From: Aspidapion aeneum | Lineage: Eukaryota; Arthropoda; Insecta; Coleoptera; Brentidae | Assembly (NCBI GenBank): GCA_963576565.1 | Contig: OY755038.1 | Location: forward strand, 203,333,013 to 203,397,012 | DNA length: 64,000 bases | Direction: 5' to 3' | Shown: positions 30,401 to 40,999 of the stretch, piece after piece | How the letters are laid out: every line of letters begins with the position of its first letter | How positions within the stretch are numbered: position 1 is the stretch's first letter | Position numbers and translations under genes: made by a program | Notes under the pieces: model-generated | The model's database searches: none | Told to the model about the DNA's origin: nothing | The model's input: only the letters and a program-made list of their open reading frames with translations

Positions 30401-32975
30401 ATGAAACTATTTTCATATGCCCTAAAGATAAGTATTCCTTCATAAAATCGGAATATTGCATGTAAAGATCAGAATTTTTTAACAATCTACGTTCTAATGC
30501 TAAGAATTGCTTGAGTGCTAACTCTCTACTGTTGGGAAAAGAAGGTTCACTAGATTTAAAAGGTAAAGATACTACAAATCTGCCTGTCTCTGTTCTATAA
30601 GTGGTTTCAGAAAATATTTTTTCAGCTAAACTATCTTCAGGTGACATTGAATTGACCTTGGGAACTTCCTCGACAAGCCAAAATCTTTGAATGGTATCTT
30701 CGAGGGTGTCCATTGCCAAAAATGTTTGAGAAATGAATTGACTAATTACTTTAGACGAAGAACAAGTTTTACCCATAAGCAAATAACCAAAAATACTATT
30801 AATTGCCACTGGATCATTAGGACCAGCAACAATCTTTCCATCTTTAAGTATTCTTGCAAATATATCAGCTCCTACTAATATATCAACCGGTCTAGATTTG
30901 TAAAAATAAGGATCGGCTAGCTGACAATTTTTTAAGAAAGGCCAATTAGTAGTGGAAAGTGTTGAAAGTGGAAGATTTCCACATATTTTAGGGATAACTA
31001 CGGCACTAAATTCTAAAAGGGGACTAGATTTTCCTGAAGGACGAATGGTAGAAGAAATGCTCTCACAACTTTTAAGCATAGGGGCTTCACCAATGCCTTG
31101 CACATCGATATCTGATTTGTAACTATGTAAACCAAGACGTTTAACACAAGCTTTCGTTATGAAATTTGAGGTTGAACCTGAATCTACGATTATTCTAATA
31201 GGTTGATAATCGCCTTTGCTATCTAAAATTTCTACTATTGCGGTGGATAATAATACACCCGAAGAATCGATGCTACTACTTAAACATAAGGGGTTGTCTA
31301 CAGTTAATCCGACAAAAGCATTGGGGTTGCTTTGTGAATTTTGACTATCAATATGAGGTAATTGAGCTACAGAGTTAGCATTATTGGAAACTATACTACT
31401 ATGGTTGGCATGGTGGTTGGCACCCGAACTAGTGGGGTGGCCAATGGAATTCGGGAAACTAGAACTAGAATGCGCTACTGGACTACAATGAGTATTGACA
31501 CTCTGATTATAATAATTTGGAGTGGAACTAAAGCTACTAAAATGGGGGTTAGGACCCTGACTATGATTGTGTACAGGATTGTACTTAGTACCCTGACTAT
31601 TATGGTGTGTAACAGTACTGCAGGCTTGAAAATTTCTATTATTTTGACTACTATTATTCTGACTACTATTATTCTGACTACTATTATTCTGACTACTATT
31701 ATTCTGACTACTATATAAGGTGCTAACTTGATTGGAACTATCATTTCCACTGAAACAAAGTAAACTATGGTGACGAACACCGCAACGAAAACAGGAATTA
31801 GTAGAGGGGCACTCCTTTATACTATGCGATCTAGAAAGGCAATTTAAACATAAATAATTTGCCTTGGCAAGTTTATAACGTTCATTGGGAGTTTTTGAGC
31901 GAAAAAACTGACATTTAAAAAGAGTGTGATAAGGTCCCTGTTTGCAAACTACACAAGTATTTTTATTATTATTTTGATTGGGTTGACTTAGAAAAACATT
32001 GGAAGTTTGTCTGGAGCTACCTGATTTAAAACTACTACTATTATTATTTATAGATTTTTTAAAGAATTTTTTATCTTCTTTTCGGGTTAATTCTACATTA
32101 TCTAAAGCTTCACAGTGTTTTTCCAAATACGCTATTAACTCTTTATAATCAGGCATTTTATTGGAATCAGAAAGCTGTAACTCAAATTTGGTTGCTAAGG
32201 AAATATCTATTTTTCTATTAATCATTTGAACTAATGGAAATGACCAGGCGTCTATAGGTAACTGTAAATTGCGCAAGGCCTCTAAATTATCGTTAAAGGT
32301 ATCTAACAGGGTACGTAAATCTTGAGTATTTTCTGAAGATACTTTTTTAGCATTTTCAATAGCTGACCAATGACTAGCTGCTATGATTCGTTTTCTATAA
32401 TACCTTTTACACAAAGTGTCATAAGCAATGGAATAATTAGCATGAGTTAGTGGCAAATGCTGAACTAGGAGTTTTGGCTGTTCCTCAAGGGCTTTCAGTA
32501 AATATTCGAATTTAGTTACATCCGAAAAGTGAGGATTGTTATGAACCAGGGCTTCAAACATATCTTTGAAACTAGGAAATGAAGTTACATCTCCTCTAAA
32601 AATAGGTAAATCTAAAGGTTTAAGATTGTTAGTAAACTGAGGTGCCCTTGATAAGGAAGCAGAAGATTGCGTTTCACTAGTTGTATGAGAAAATAAGCTA
32701 AAATATATGCTTTTAATATGCCAGAATTTATTTTCAAAATCAGCTCGAACTTTATCTTCAGCTTGAAAATCATCCTGTTCATCTAATAAACCTATCAAAA
32801 TGTTATGCTGTTTACTGAAATCATCTCTAATTTGTTCTAGGTCTTGATAGCGAACCTTGAGTGAAGCATGATATTTGCTATCAGTCTCAGCTTTTATAGC
32901 AAAATCGTATATTTCAGTCATGCGACTAATTTCACTCAGTCTTAAGTTTGTTGCTTTTCTAACTTTATCTGACAT
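27411..32975 (-). CDS. BEL/Pao gag-pol polyprotein 2 (1854 aa, uninterrupted)
   Basis: Same role as the first BEL polyprotein but only a distant relative in sequence. Order by residue: Gag/DUF1759 about 120-300 (LPIFRGDVTSFPSF); zinc knuckles from about 340 (CVVCKQGPYHTLFKC, CLNCLSRSHSIKEC, CFRCGVRHHSLLC); a serine/asparagine-rich linker with five SQNNS repeats; protease about 595 (VDSGSTSNF); reverse transcriptase FTADICKMFRQIL about 933 and YVDD about 1008; RNase H-like GFSDASEKGY; integrase zinc region about 1490-1530, then VDFAGPF, SDCGTNF and GGLWESSVKS carrying the DDE residues; C-terminal DUF5641-like part. All key residues are present, so the element looks competent. Confidence 0.96.
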   Translation of the reverse strand: MSDKVRKATNLRLSEISRMTEIYDFAIKAETDSKYHASLKVRYQDLEQIRDDFSKQHNILIGLLDEQDDFQAEDKVRADFENKFWHIKSIYFSLFSHTTSETQSSASLSRAPQFTNNLKPLDLPIFRGDVTSFPSFKDMFEALVHNNPHFSDVTKFEYLLKALEEQPKLLVQHLPLTHANYSIAYDTLCKRYYRKRIIAASHWSAIENAKKVSSENTQDLRTLLDTFNDNLEALRNLQLPIDAWSFPLVQMINRKIDISLATKFELQLSDSNKMPDYKELIAYLEKHCEALDNVELTRKEDKKFFKKSINNNSSSFKSGSSRQTSNVFLSQPNQNNNKNTCVVCKQGPYHTLFKCQFFRSKTPNERYKLAKANYLCLNCLSRSHSIKECPSTNSCFRCGVRHHSLLCFSGNDSSNQVSTLYSSQNNSSQNNSSQNNSSQNNSSQNNRNFQACSTVTHHNSQGTKYNPVHNHSQGPNPHFSSFSSTPNYYNQSVNTHCSPVAHSSSSFPNSIGHPTSSGANHHANHSSIVSNNANSVAQLPHIDSQNSQSNPNAFVGLTVDNPLCLSSSIDSSGVLLSTAIVEILDSKGDYQPIRIIVDSGSTSNFITKACVKRLGLHSYKSDIDVQGIGEAPMLKSCESISSTIRPSGKSSPLLEFSAVVIPKICGNLPLSTLSTTNWPFLKNCQLADPYFYKSRPVDILVGADIFARILKDGKIVAGPNDPVAINSIFGYLLMGKTCSSSKVISQFISQTFLAMDTLEDTIQRFWLVEEVPKVNSMSPEDSLAEKIFSETTYRTETGRFVVSLPFKSSEPSFPNSRELALKQFLALERRLLKNSDLYMQYSDFMKEYLSLGHMKIVSSLAIPDKSYYIPHHCVLKPSSVTTKLRVVYNGSAKSSSDPYSLNDCLLPGPKLQADICQLLLLFRLEKFVFTADICKMFRQILVTPPHQDYQRVLWRFQPDGPIEDIALCTVTYGLTCSPYLAIKSLLTLAEQEKVNYPEASELIISHSYVDDITGMHCDLEGAKRIQKDLISLLAKGGFELRKWCSNDPRLLADFPSSHLCNENLSFDADSNNTLKVLGLEWSPSSDCYQFSINSILSPCTKRNLLSNLAKIFDPLGILTPVTFFLKHLIQKLWDLKLNWDDPPSIEISRIWEKCTSEVSLLSLCKITRRVVPDSYQSIQIPGFSDASEKGYCAVVYFRFSLKDNEFCVKFVTAKSKVAPLKTISIPRLELCGAVLLSKLLHYVLGIYQPRLKISEIYAWCDSTIVLSWIKSSPHRFTTFVSNRSTFIQEKIPSSHWHHVISENNPADLGSRGLLPSELSESSMWWYGPSFLSQHTDTWTEINIPLSDEDIPEHRKTCLLVAELEPHLLAQLIENISSFDRLRRVLAYILRFLSNCRNKIKVTEPLTSLELHQSVMLLVKHVQTLAFSHEIDRIQQHLLPSKLFRRLSPFLDDESILRLGGRLRNSTSLSYQQKFPALLPNNHRFTELLVSYVHLKYFHAGIQSIQYIIAQQFWIISCKNVIRKVVSKCITCYKINPTPVQAPMGDLPLLRVSQVKPFLHTGVDFAGPFNLLMTRYRGARTTKAYLCLFVCYATKALHLELVSSLSSDAFLAALRRFVGRRGRLVSLHSDCGTNFTGAYRTLCNLMRDASKAETISWHFNPPSAPHFGGLWESSVKSVKTHLLRVVGSQILTYEEMYTLLVQIEAFLNSRPLTPLSSDPNDISAITPGHFLTLESLSALPEPNFSDTPLNRLDRWQLLQKLHQDFWSRWSKEYLHTLHQRAKWHDSKGSLKIGNLVVIKEDNTPCMQWRLGRIEAVYPGSDGVVRVASVRTTNGTLKRPVVKLCPLPIEDNVDSS
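31630..31715 (-). repeat. 15 bp minisatellite in the gag linker of BEL 2
   Basis: The unit attattctgactact is repeated about five times on the plus strand and encodes SQNNS repeats on the minus strand. In frame, so length changes do not break the ORF. Confidence 0.85.
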
Positions 32976-33835
32976 TGTAGCTTAATAATTAAACCAAATT
33001 AAAAATTATAAAAAAATCTGTTTTATATTTTAAATTTAAAAAAATAACAAAAAAAATTTTTTTTTTTTTTTCCTAAGTTAAATTTTAAACTTAATAAATG
33101 GCGAGAAATCTACTAACTACCAATTTAATGAAGTTGTCTAAACGTGGTAAACGAGTGCTACTATTTGTTGAAAACAAAATTTTTCTACTATTTTTTCTCA
33201 ACTAATAAATTGAGCAATTAATTGGAAATTTTAAGAAAAAATGCTCCTACTACTAAATACGCAATTAATTTTATCAGTTATTTACCTAATTAGCATCTAT
33301 AATTAATTATTTTATGGTTTCAGAAAAAAGCTACTACAATTTTCAATTTATACGTGTCACTGTGTATGACTAATGGCTGGACACAGTACTAAAGCAATGC
33401 ATACAGTAAATTCTAATATGGAGTGTGGCTAAATTCTAATTGCGAGTGTGAAATCAACGGTGAATCAAGCGCTAACTGAGACGACTATACGTTCTATACT
33501 ATATGAGAATCCATTCCCATTACTAACACGACAGAGACCGGCTGCTAACTGCCGGCTTCGAAACAAAGCAAAAAAAGGCGATAAAGAAATTGATTTCTAT
33601 TCAATTTGAATAAATGCACGACCTATAATTGGAAATTTTGTGTGAATGTTTTACAGCAAGAACTCTAAAAATTTATGTTAATTAATGACTATATGCCGAT
33701 TAGTTTACTCCTAACTTTGAGTTTAGTGAAAGGCGGATCAAAGTCACTATGTATTTTTATCAATGAATATGAACGACGATTAGGGTAGTAAAGTAGGAGT
33801 AACGCTAGAAAGGATCTGGCGAAAAGGACCAAAAA
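32976..33835 (-). promoter_or_regulatory. BEL 2 untranslated leader
   Basis: 860 bp between 5' LTR and start codon, AT-rich, with the primer-binding-site candidate at its LTR end. No other ORF with BEL features. Confidence 0.6.
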
Positions 33836-34300
33836 TGTGGGGGTGTTGAGTAATTTACTCAGGAGAGATTTAAAATGGACTGTATAAAGGGTTTTTGTTC
33901 TACTCACTGTTCGTTGCTGTGTTGTGGGATCGATGGGCGGCCGCCTTTATCCTGGCTTCAGCAGTTCTGTTGAGGGGTTTCCATTGCAGAGGTTTTAAGG
34001 AAGGGAGGACGAGGGAAAACACTCGCGAAAATTCGTAAATCTATTTACTTAAAATTATTTAACTAAAAGTGCTTCACTTGATTGCACACCGTGTGATTGA
34101 ATAGGGATTTGAAACGATATATCCCGTTGTAACTACAAATTCACACTGAATTTTCATTATATTTTTCTAAAAGCTACAGCTAAGGTGGACAAATCCCAAT
34201 TCTACACAGTGAGCCAAAAAATATCTAATCCAATAAAAAGTAAAATTAAAATAACTAAATTCTAACATCCACACGAAATGAATGTACTGAGGACCGAACA
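33836..34300 (-). repeat. 5' LTR of BEL 2
   Basis: Same 465 bases as 26911-27375; starts TG, ends CA on the plus strand. Confidence 0.95.
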
Positions 34301-34664
34301 ATAATAGTAATAAAAAAAATCCAAGTCAGTATTTAATTTTTTTATGATAAATACCATATCTTAAAAACTAAACCATATTTTAAAAAGCTGACAACGTCAT
34401 TATTTTCTTCTAAAAAAGTTGTCATGAAAAGGTTTTTGCAGAATAAAAATATCTCGCAAAATAAGCGAGATATAAGGGATTATTAAAAATATAATTTTTT
34501 CAAAAACTCCCTGTATTAGCGAAACTACGGGGTATAGCAAAAATTTGATTGCACCATTTTTAAGGGCTCAAAAAAAGAGCACGGTAAGGTGCAATCAGAA
34601 AATCAATCTTTATTAATAACCGAGTTTTCCATTTAATCCCATCGAAAATGGGACACGCTGTATG

Positions 34665-35020
34665 TGTGTGTGTATATTATTTCTGTCCAGAACACGATAG
34701 CTCCTAAACGGCTAAACCGATTCTTAAAAAATTTCAGGAAAAACGGTGTTCGACAGTCTAACGAGCTGATTAGATTTTGGTCAAAATCAAAGAAGCTTTT
34801 AACGGAGCATCGTATCAATATGCGGTTTCGGAATATAGTAGACCGTATTTTTCTTAATAATTTGTGTTTTAACCAATATTTCGTAAGAGCTTTAGTTTCT
34901 GAGATATTAACGAAAAACTGTTTTAAAGGCTTGTCTTAAAGTGTGCTAATCGGCTAGCTAGCTAGATCAGATTCGTCATGGATCCATTTATTTAAATAAA
35001 AATAGATTATAAGACCCTTT
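34665..35020 (+). repeat. Dispersed repeat Q, second copy
   Basis: Inverted relative of 17640-18030 (see there). It abuts the right end of the long-inverted-repeat element at 34661. Confidence 0.75.
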
Positions 35021-35080
35021 TTAAATCAAATAATATTGTTTTGTCGACTGTACAAAAAATCAAACATTTAGGCATATGAA

Positions 35081-35288
35081 TAAAGTAGTTAGCAGAAGCA
35101 CCAACCGAGGGTGTTCACATACTCGAGCGTTTGATTTGAAGCCCCAAGGTGCTCAGAAGCTCTTCCTCTTTTTTTTAATGCAGGCTCTGCAATGCAACCC
35201 ATTAAAAAAAAGACGAAGCCAGCGCTTCGCGGCTTCAAATCAAACGCTCAAGTATGTAAACACCCTCGGTAGGCGCTGCTGCTAACTA
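35081..35288. mobile_element. Foldback element of ~208 bp
   Basis: Left arm gtagttagcagaagcacc, gagggtgtt.acatact.gagc, gtttgatttgaagcc; the right arm is its complement ending ggcgctgctgctaactacc. About 60 bp pair, then a loop with A and T runs. No ORF. Confidence 0.8.
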
Positions 35289-36058
35289 CCTTTTTTCTAT
35301 GAGTCAGTATTTAATGTTTCCCTAGCATAGATATAAAAAATAAACATTCAAGGGTTGGAAAGTTTTTTGTCGTAATATTTACGTTTTTGCCGAATGTGCT
35401 TGGCGCGTGGCTGTCACCTTTTGTTATTATGCAATTAGGCGGAATGTTAAGATACGCTAAGATCTATTTTCTATATTTTTTGTGAATAATAAAACATTTT
35501 ATCGTGTTTTTTTAGTTTAGTATTTTGCACATACCTACTGTTTTACCTTATTAATATACGTGTATTCTCTTACTCCGGAATTTTCCCTGCATTGCTTATA
35601 CTTTCCTGTAGTAGATTGAGGGACTGTACTGTCCGCAGTAAAGAATAGAGTTGCAAAACCTCGTAACTATAGTTTCATTGTTCACTACTGTCCAGTAACT
35701 GAGCTTACTGTCCCACAGTAAAAAATTGATTTACGCCTTCCGATGACCAAACTTTCCCGGCACTCCCCTATTCGTAATCGTAAATATAGTAGTAATAATT
35801 AATAAAGAACAGTTAAATTGACACTTATATAAATGCCACTATATAACGTAATCAGTGCATCAATGCGAAATGACATGGCGCCATCGTCATCAATACGTGC
35901 CTTGTTATGTGAAGGAACGTTATAATATAGTAATAAAAATTTTTGCATTAGAAATTTACATTAACCTACAATTAAATTATTTTTAAAAATTTGTGTAGGA
36001 GATACCTTTTTGAGTTTAATTAACCATTGTATTTTTTGTTGTTTTTTTTGCATATAAA
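35289..36058. other. Spacer, AT-rich
   Basis: tactgt.c(a)gtaa-type words recur at 35625-35720 (ctgtccgcagtaaag, ctgtccagtaactg, ctgtcccacagtaaa). No gene recognised. Confidence 0.35.
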
Positions 36059-37222
36059 TAGGGGAAAGGGAGGTAAAATGGGGTACGGGGGTAAAACGGT
36101 ATATCGGAGTTTTAGGTAAACTGCGCAAGAATAAAACCTCTTGATATCAGATGTTTTATCCCCATGACTAAATCAACTCTCTGCAATATGATTGGTGCTG
36201 GTCGGCTGAGCTTAAGATGGTTTTTGCTCAACATGTTATGTTATGCACTGTTTATTGTAAAAATGGCTTGCTTGCTTACATTGAGCAATTAGTGGGTTTA
36301 TGTATTGTTTATAATTAAACGCGTTGTTCGTAAAATTAGCCCTTTACTGTGTATGATTTTTTTTGAATTTAACTGGTGGCTCGGAGCAAAACGAAGTTTT
36401 TTCATAGAGGCAAAACGGGGTACCTTGTTATACCTAGTAACCTATAAAGTTATCTTTGCAAAAAATGGACGCAAAATTCATACTGGAGAGTCGACGGCGA
36501 TGATTAGGTCGCTGTGATTCTTTATACATTTTGTAAATACTAAATTTATTTATTATAAATGTATTTTTTGAAGTGTAAACTTCTTTAGGCGCGTTTAGCA
36601 CTTTTTGTGGGTACTGAATTGAACTGAGCCGTCACGCTCGGCTATGTAACGCTCATTCGAGTGAAGTCGGCTCGAGTCAGACAGTCAGCAGAGCGATATG
36701 ATGATGCAGATGAAGGCCACTCAGAGCAAAATTTACCAAAGTAATTTATACCCAATTATATGTATTATGTAAATGTTATTACTTTGTATATTACTTTGTC
36801 AATATACAACGCAAAATATCTAGTATTTCGTATTATTAATTTCGGCTTATTGAAGTTTACACTTCTGCCGTGTGGTCTTAAGCACACACAATTTTTTTAT
36901 TACAACTTTTTATTTTTTAAATAAGTATTTTAATAAATAAAACCTCATAAAAAAATATTCATTCTGAATTACTCAACCGCTCCGCCCGTTTCGCCACATA
37001 TAGGTTTCCCATTTTACCCCGTATGCGGGGCAAAATGGGGCAAAGTCAAGTTTTTACAAAAATAAAAATATGGGGAGTTCTAAATCGCTTAAACTGAAAA
37101 TTAAAACATAAAGATAACATATCTAGCCAACTTAATTCCAAATGACGAACGCAATGGTGATCATTTAATAGGAGAAATAAGCCCATAAAATTAGGTATCT
37201 CATTTTGTCCCCCTTTCCCCTA
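36059..37222. mobile_element. TIR element with TAGGGGAAAGGG ends and AAAATGGGG words
   Basis: Left end TAGGGGAAAGGGAGGTAAAA, right end (complement) TAGGGGAAAGGGGGACAAAA. Internal aaaatgggg or its complement occurs at 36076, 37011 and 37027-37040, including a palindrome ccattttaccccg/cggggcaaaatgg. About 1.16 kb, short ORFs only. A deleted relative lies at 14672-14870. Confidence 0.75.
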
Positions 37223-37347
37223 CAGAAAAAATATTAATAAGCCAGCAGTCAAAATAAGAATTTTGCAAAATATAAACCTTAAACTAAACGTAGGTTTTTT
37301 TTTCAAAATCGTACAGGTCAATTTTTCCGCTAGAAATTATGTTTTAT

Positions 37348-37378
<31 letters not shown>

Positions 37379-38253
37379 TTAATGTCTTTATTATTACAAA
37401 TGTTTATTTTACAAAAAAGAAAATTATGAAAAAGGAGAAATTCAGCCCTTTCGACATGCTTGATGCCAAAAGCGCTGATCAGTTAACCTTGAAAAACTAA
37501 AAAACAAAATATTTATTCTTTTCATATCACCAACCCATTCGTTTATAGGTATTTGGTAGGTACCTACCTAGAATAAATTTAAAACTAAATTGACCTAAAA
37601 ATTATTTTTAAAAGATGTGTGTGAGAAAAAAAACTATATTATAATATTATAAAGTAAAAAGAAAGAAAAAGTAAAAGGAAGAAAGAAAGAGTAAAAGAAA
37701 GAAACAACATTTTAGTAACTCGATCAAATCAATTTTAAAATGATCATTAAAAATGTTAAATCAAAAAACACCTAAATAAACAATAAAAAAACGTGAGAAT
37801 CATTTTGTAAAGGTCGCGATCGTATCTCTGTCTCTTTCATTTACAATAGTAAAGTATGAGAAACTTATATCAGCTGCTTGACAGCTATGACGTCATAATA
37901 GTGGAGAATCGCGGCCCGTTTGTTTTGATAGGCCTGTGACTCAGCGAATCTTTATTGTGCTATAAACTGTTAAACAGGAAACCGTACCTTCTTGTCCGCT
38001 CAATAATTTTTTCGCGCTCAACCACCCATTTGTCCGTTTAAAAAATAATTGTGCAAATAAAAATGCAAAATATTTTTAAATGTAAAAACAAAGACAAAAA
38101 TCAAATCTGATTTAAGGTATTTCAAAGCAAAACCAAATTTTTTAATATAAAAAACATTTTTGGAAGGCATGAGAGCCAGAATCAATCGCCCAGTTTTTTA
38201 GCGGTAGTTTATGCCAAATTGTTGGGAGGTTACCACAGTCTTCAAAATCAATA
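37223..38253. other. Spacer with simple repeats
   Basis: An (aat)n run at 37357-37380 and a gaaag-rich patch at 37645-37710. No gene recognised. Confidence 0.45.
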
Positions 38254-39508
38254 TACCGTAGTCCTCCCGAATTCCGTCACTTTAAGCTTTATTGACTGAC
38301 TTTTCAGATGATAAACAATGTTCTACGAAACTTTGGACATTTGATTAAGCATTGTATTCTATTTTGAGAATTTAAATCTAACTATATTTTATTAGTAAAT
38401 AAAAAAAGTTAGGGATCCGAAATTTCTAATTCCGTCATAGTGCTTACCTGAACTCCGACATAGTTTTGACCTGAATTCCGTCATATTATAAAATGGATGC
38501 TAAAAACAATGTATAACAAATACAACTAACTTTTATTGTACTAATTAACTTTGCTTACGTAAATTCATCAAATATTTTTAGGAGGACCTCAGTACGCACA
38601 CGAAAAAATATAGAATTTTTAGTTTTTCATGCATACCATAAGACGTGAAAGCCTAATGGGTTCGTCAATAAAATATTTTTATTACCACTTCAAATGAGTT
38701 GTTTAAAAATCCAAAAAAACTAATTACCAAATTTTGTGGTAGTATATGTCTGTGTGTCAGTATAACTGTTCTAGGATTATCTGGTGCTCTATCGGTCTGA
38801 CTGTAACATAACTAAAAATTCGCTTAACCCATAACTATGGTATTCGAAATAATTAATTGTTTTTAGTGGGTGGAGCCTTGTTAATATACAGTAAACAGAA
38901 TATTTGGAGCAAAATTCGTAAGATATGAAAATGCCTCCTTCATAATCAAGCAAACGTAAAAATCACAACCTGAAAGCCGTCATTGTCGTAACTTGAATTC
39001 CGACACCCAAATTTATCACAGATTTTAAATGAGTAGAGTATAAAAAACATATGGATTTTGTGTTTTTAGATGGTTGTTGATATGGAAAAAACTGAACTTT
39101 AAAAAAAATTGTTGCTCACCAGAACTTATATTTTACAAAAATAAAATAATCGGAAAGTCGTCATAGGCCCACAGCCTGAATTCCGACACCTTGAATTTAA
39201 AACACATTTTCAGAGGAAATAGCTCAAAAAGCCTGTGACGGAATTTGGGATTTAGAAAATATGATCAAATGTGATTCTGATTTAGATGTATTTTTTGCTT
39301 TTTGATAAATGTAATTTGAATAGACATTGTTTTTTTCGGAAATTCCGTCACTCTTGTCCGGATTTTGCGCACAGTGTTGCAAGATATATAGGTGAACTGA
39401 TAAAGGTATTTTTTTGGAATTCCATTGTAGGATTAGCTTAATAATTCAAAACATTTCTAAAAAGTGACGGAATTCAGGTGGGTGACGGAATTCGGGTTGA
39501 GTACGATA
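38254..39508. mobile_element. TIR element with many GAATTCCGTCA motifs
   Basis: Left end TACCGTAGTCCTCCCGAATT and right end (complement) TATCGTACTCAACCCGAATT, both continuing CCGTCAC. The word gaattccgtca, or a one- or two-base variant, occurs about ten times in both orientations (near 38269, 38431, 38453, 38472, 38995, 39179, 39238, 39343, 39465, 39483). No ORF longer than 60 codons. Such subterminal repeats are usually transposase binding sites in non-autonomous elements. Confidence 0.75.
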
Positions 39509-40999
39509 CACCCTTAAATTAAATTAAAGTTCGCCCCATTTCGCCCTAAAAACCCGGATCCAGTCTAATTCATTTTTCCCGTTAGCTGCATTATATTTTC
39601 TACCTTTGCCAATAGTTTTCTTGCTGTTATTATTGTCTTTTTTTATTTTTTGCTGTTTTAATCTGCACTGGTAAAAAAAGATATGCACTTAAAAGAAGTA
39701 AATAGGTAAAAACATACATTAAATGAACCTCATCGCATGTCGCGTCACTACTTTTTAATGAATGGTAAGATTTCTATGCAATATAGACATCAATTTACTA
39801 CAGACAGATATTGTTTCGTTGAATTTAATCGTCAATGCAATGGTAGAAAAAATAACTTCCGGTGAAATCGGCCAATAAATCAATATCATTTAGATCAGTA
39901 CGTAAGTACTGTGTGATTCACTTAATACTATCAATCAACTTAATTATAATAATTTCCTGATTTCAAAAATACCGACTTTGAAACTATTTCATAGTATATG
40001 GGTAATTTTTCTCATAGAAGCACACCTTATTGATTGGCTGAGACCTGAGACTCAAATATTCCTTACTCAATACTTATCCAGAGTGACGGCGGCAGGGTTG
40101 TGCCGTGGTATGGTCGGCTTCACATGCAGAAGATACCAGGTTCGTGTCTCGAACAACGATGCAAAAACAAAAAAAAATCCGTCGCCCTACCGCTCACTTC
40201 CTTTTCAGCGTTCAACCGTCGCACAGTGGTCGATTTTGATTATTTAGGGGGACATCAGAAATCTTTTACGGAAATAGCCGAATTACATTATTTTAACCCT
40301 TTGTATATAAAATACGCTTATTTTAAAATAATATGAATCAATAACTATAATTTTTTACTTTCTATAAACCAACTATATTTAAAAAAAATATACTACAAAA
40401 ATAATAATTTTTCTATTTATAAATATCATTGAAAATTATCATATTCATCTTCAGAGTCCTCAAGAGATTCTCTACTCTCAAGCAAAGAAACTCAAATAGT
40501 TCCATTCTGGTGACTCCGGGTATACCCCCTAAAACCAAAAAAAATATTAATAATGTTTCGCACATCTCCGCTACTATTATTTTAAAGAAAATTGATGAAA
40601 CTTTAAAATAAAATTTAATTTGTCCCGTTCGAAAGGGGACTTTTTTTTCACAGCCCACAGAAGTTTGAAAAAAATTAGAAATTTCACTACTATACAAAAC
40701 GTATTTTATTTTATACTTACTTTTAATTAAAATTTAAAAAAACTTACCCAAGGAATCCGAAGCCACGTCTAAATAATACCAAAATATAACAATAATATAA
40801 ACTGTTTCGAAGCAGGCAAAAATAGCAAGCAAACATCGATGAAAAATTCTCACTAAATTGATGTTTTTGATACCGATAACTTGGACCATCTTCTTATCAG
40901 TCATTTTTTTGTGCTACGAATTTTTTTTGTAGCTTTAACGTGACCAGTTCTTATAGTTTTAAGAAATGGGTGTAAATAATTATTGTCTGGAATAAGGCA
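39509..40999. other. Spacer with a weak tRNA-like sequence
   Basis: At 40100-40150, gtggtatggtcggcttcaca and accaggttcgtgtctcg resemble A and B boxes, followed by an A-rich stretch; a SINE fragment is possible. The ORFs at 39978-40336 are not convincing. Confidence 0.35.

Larger units (their letters stand above)
26911..34300 (-). mobile_element. BEL/Pao retrotransposon 2, complete, young
   Basis: 7390 bp on the minus strand, bounded by two 465 bp LTRs that read as identical and by the 5 bp duplication ataat (26906-26910 and 34301-34305). One uninterrupted 1854-codon ORF. A primer-binding-site candidate (TGGTCCTTTTCGCCAG on the minus strand) begins four bases inside the 5' LTR; just before the 3' LTR the minus strand reads aaaggggtaaaccccttttg then gccggcggta. 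Identical LTRs and an open ORF imply very recent insertion. Confidence 0.95.
25808..34661. mobile_element. Long-inverted-repeat element interrupted by BEL 2
   Basis: Left arm 25808 to about 26310 (acagcgtgtcccattttcga, gaaactcggttattat, ctgattgcaccttaccgtgc, ctataccccgt, atctcgcttatttt, tgattggttccatgc, ttagtccgaacct). The right arm is in two pieces: about 26785-26905 (aggttcggactaa to gaaaccaatcataat) and 34306-34661 (to aaaatgggacacgctgt). Removing BEL 2 rejoins them: ttactattat plus tgattggtttcatgc matches the left arm without a gap. Arms about 500 bp, internal part about 475 bp with one short ORF. Original length roughly 1.46 kb. Confidence 0.85.

Noticed and set aside
31362..31780. Plus- and alternate-frame ORFs with ILTTI/IIVVR repeats
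   Set aside because: Shadows of the 15 bp minisatellite in the BEL 2 gag linker.
40100..40336. Possible tRNA gene or coding exon
   Set aside because: A and B box matches are weak and no cloverleaf could be built with a T before the anticodon; at most a SINE fragment.
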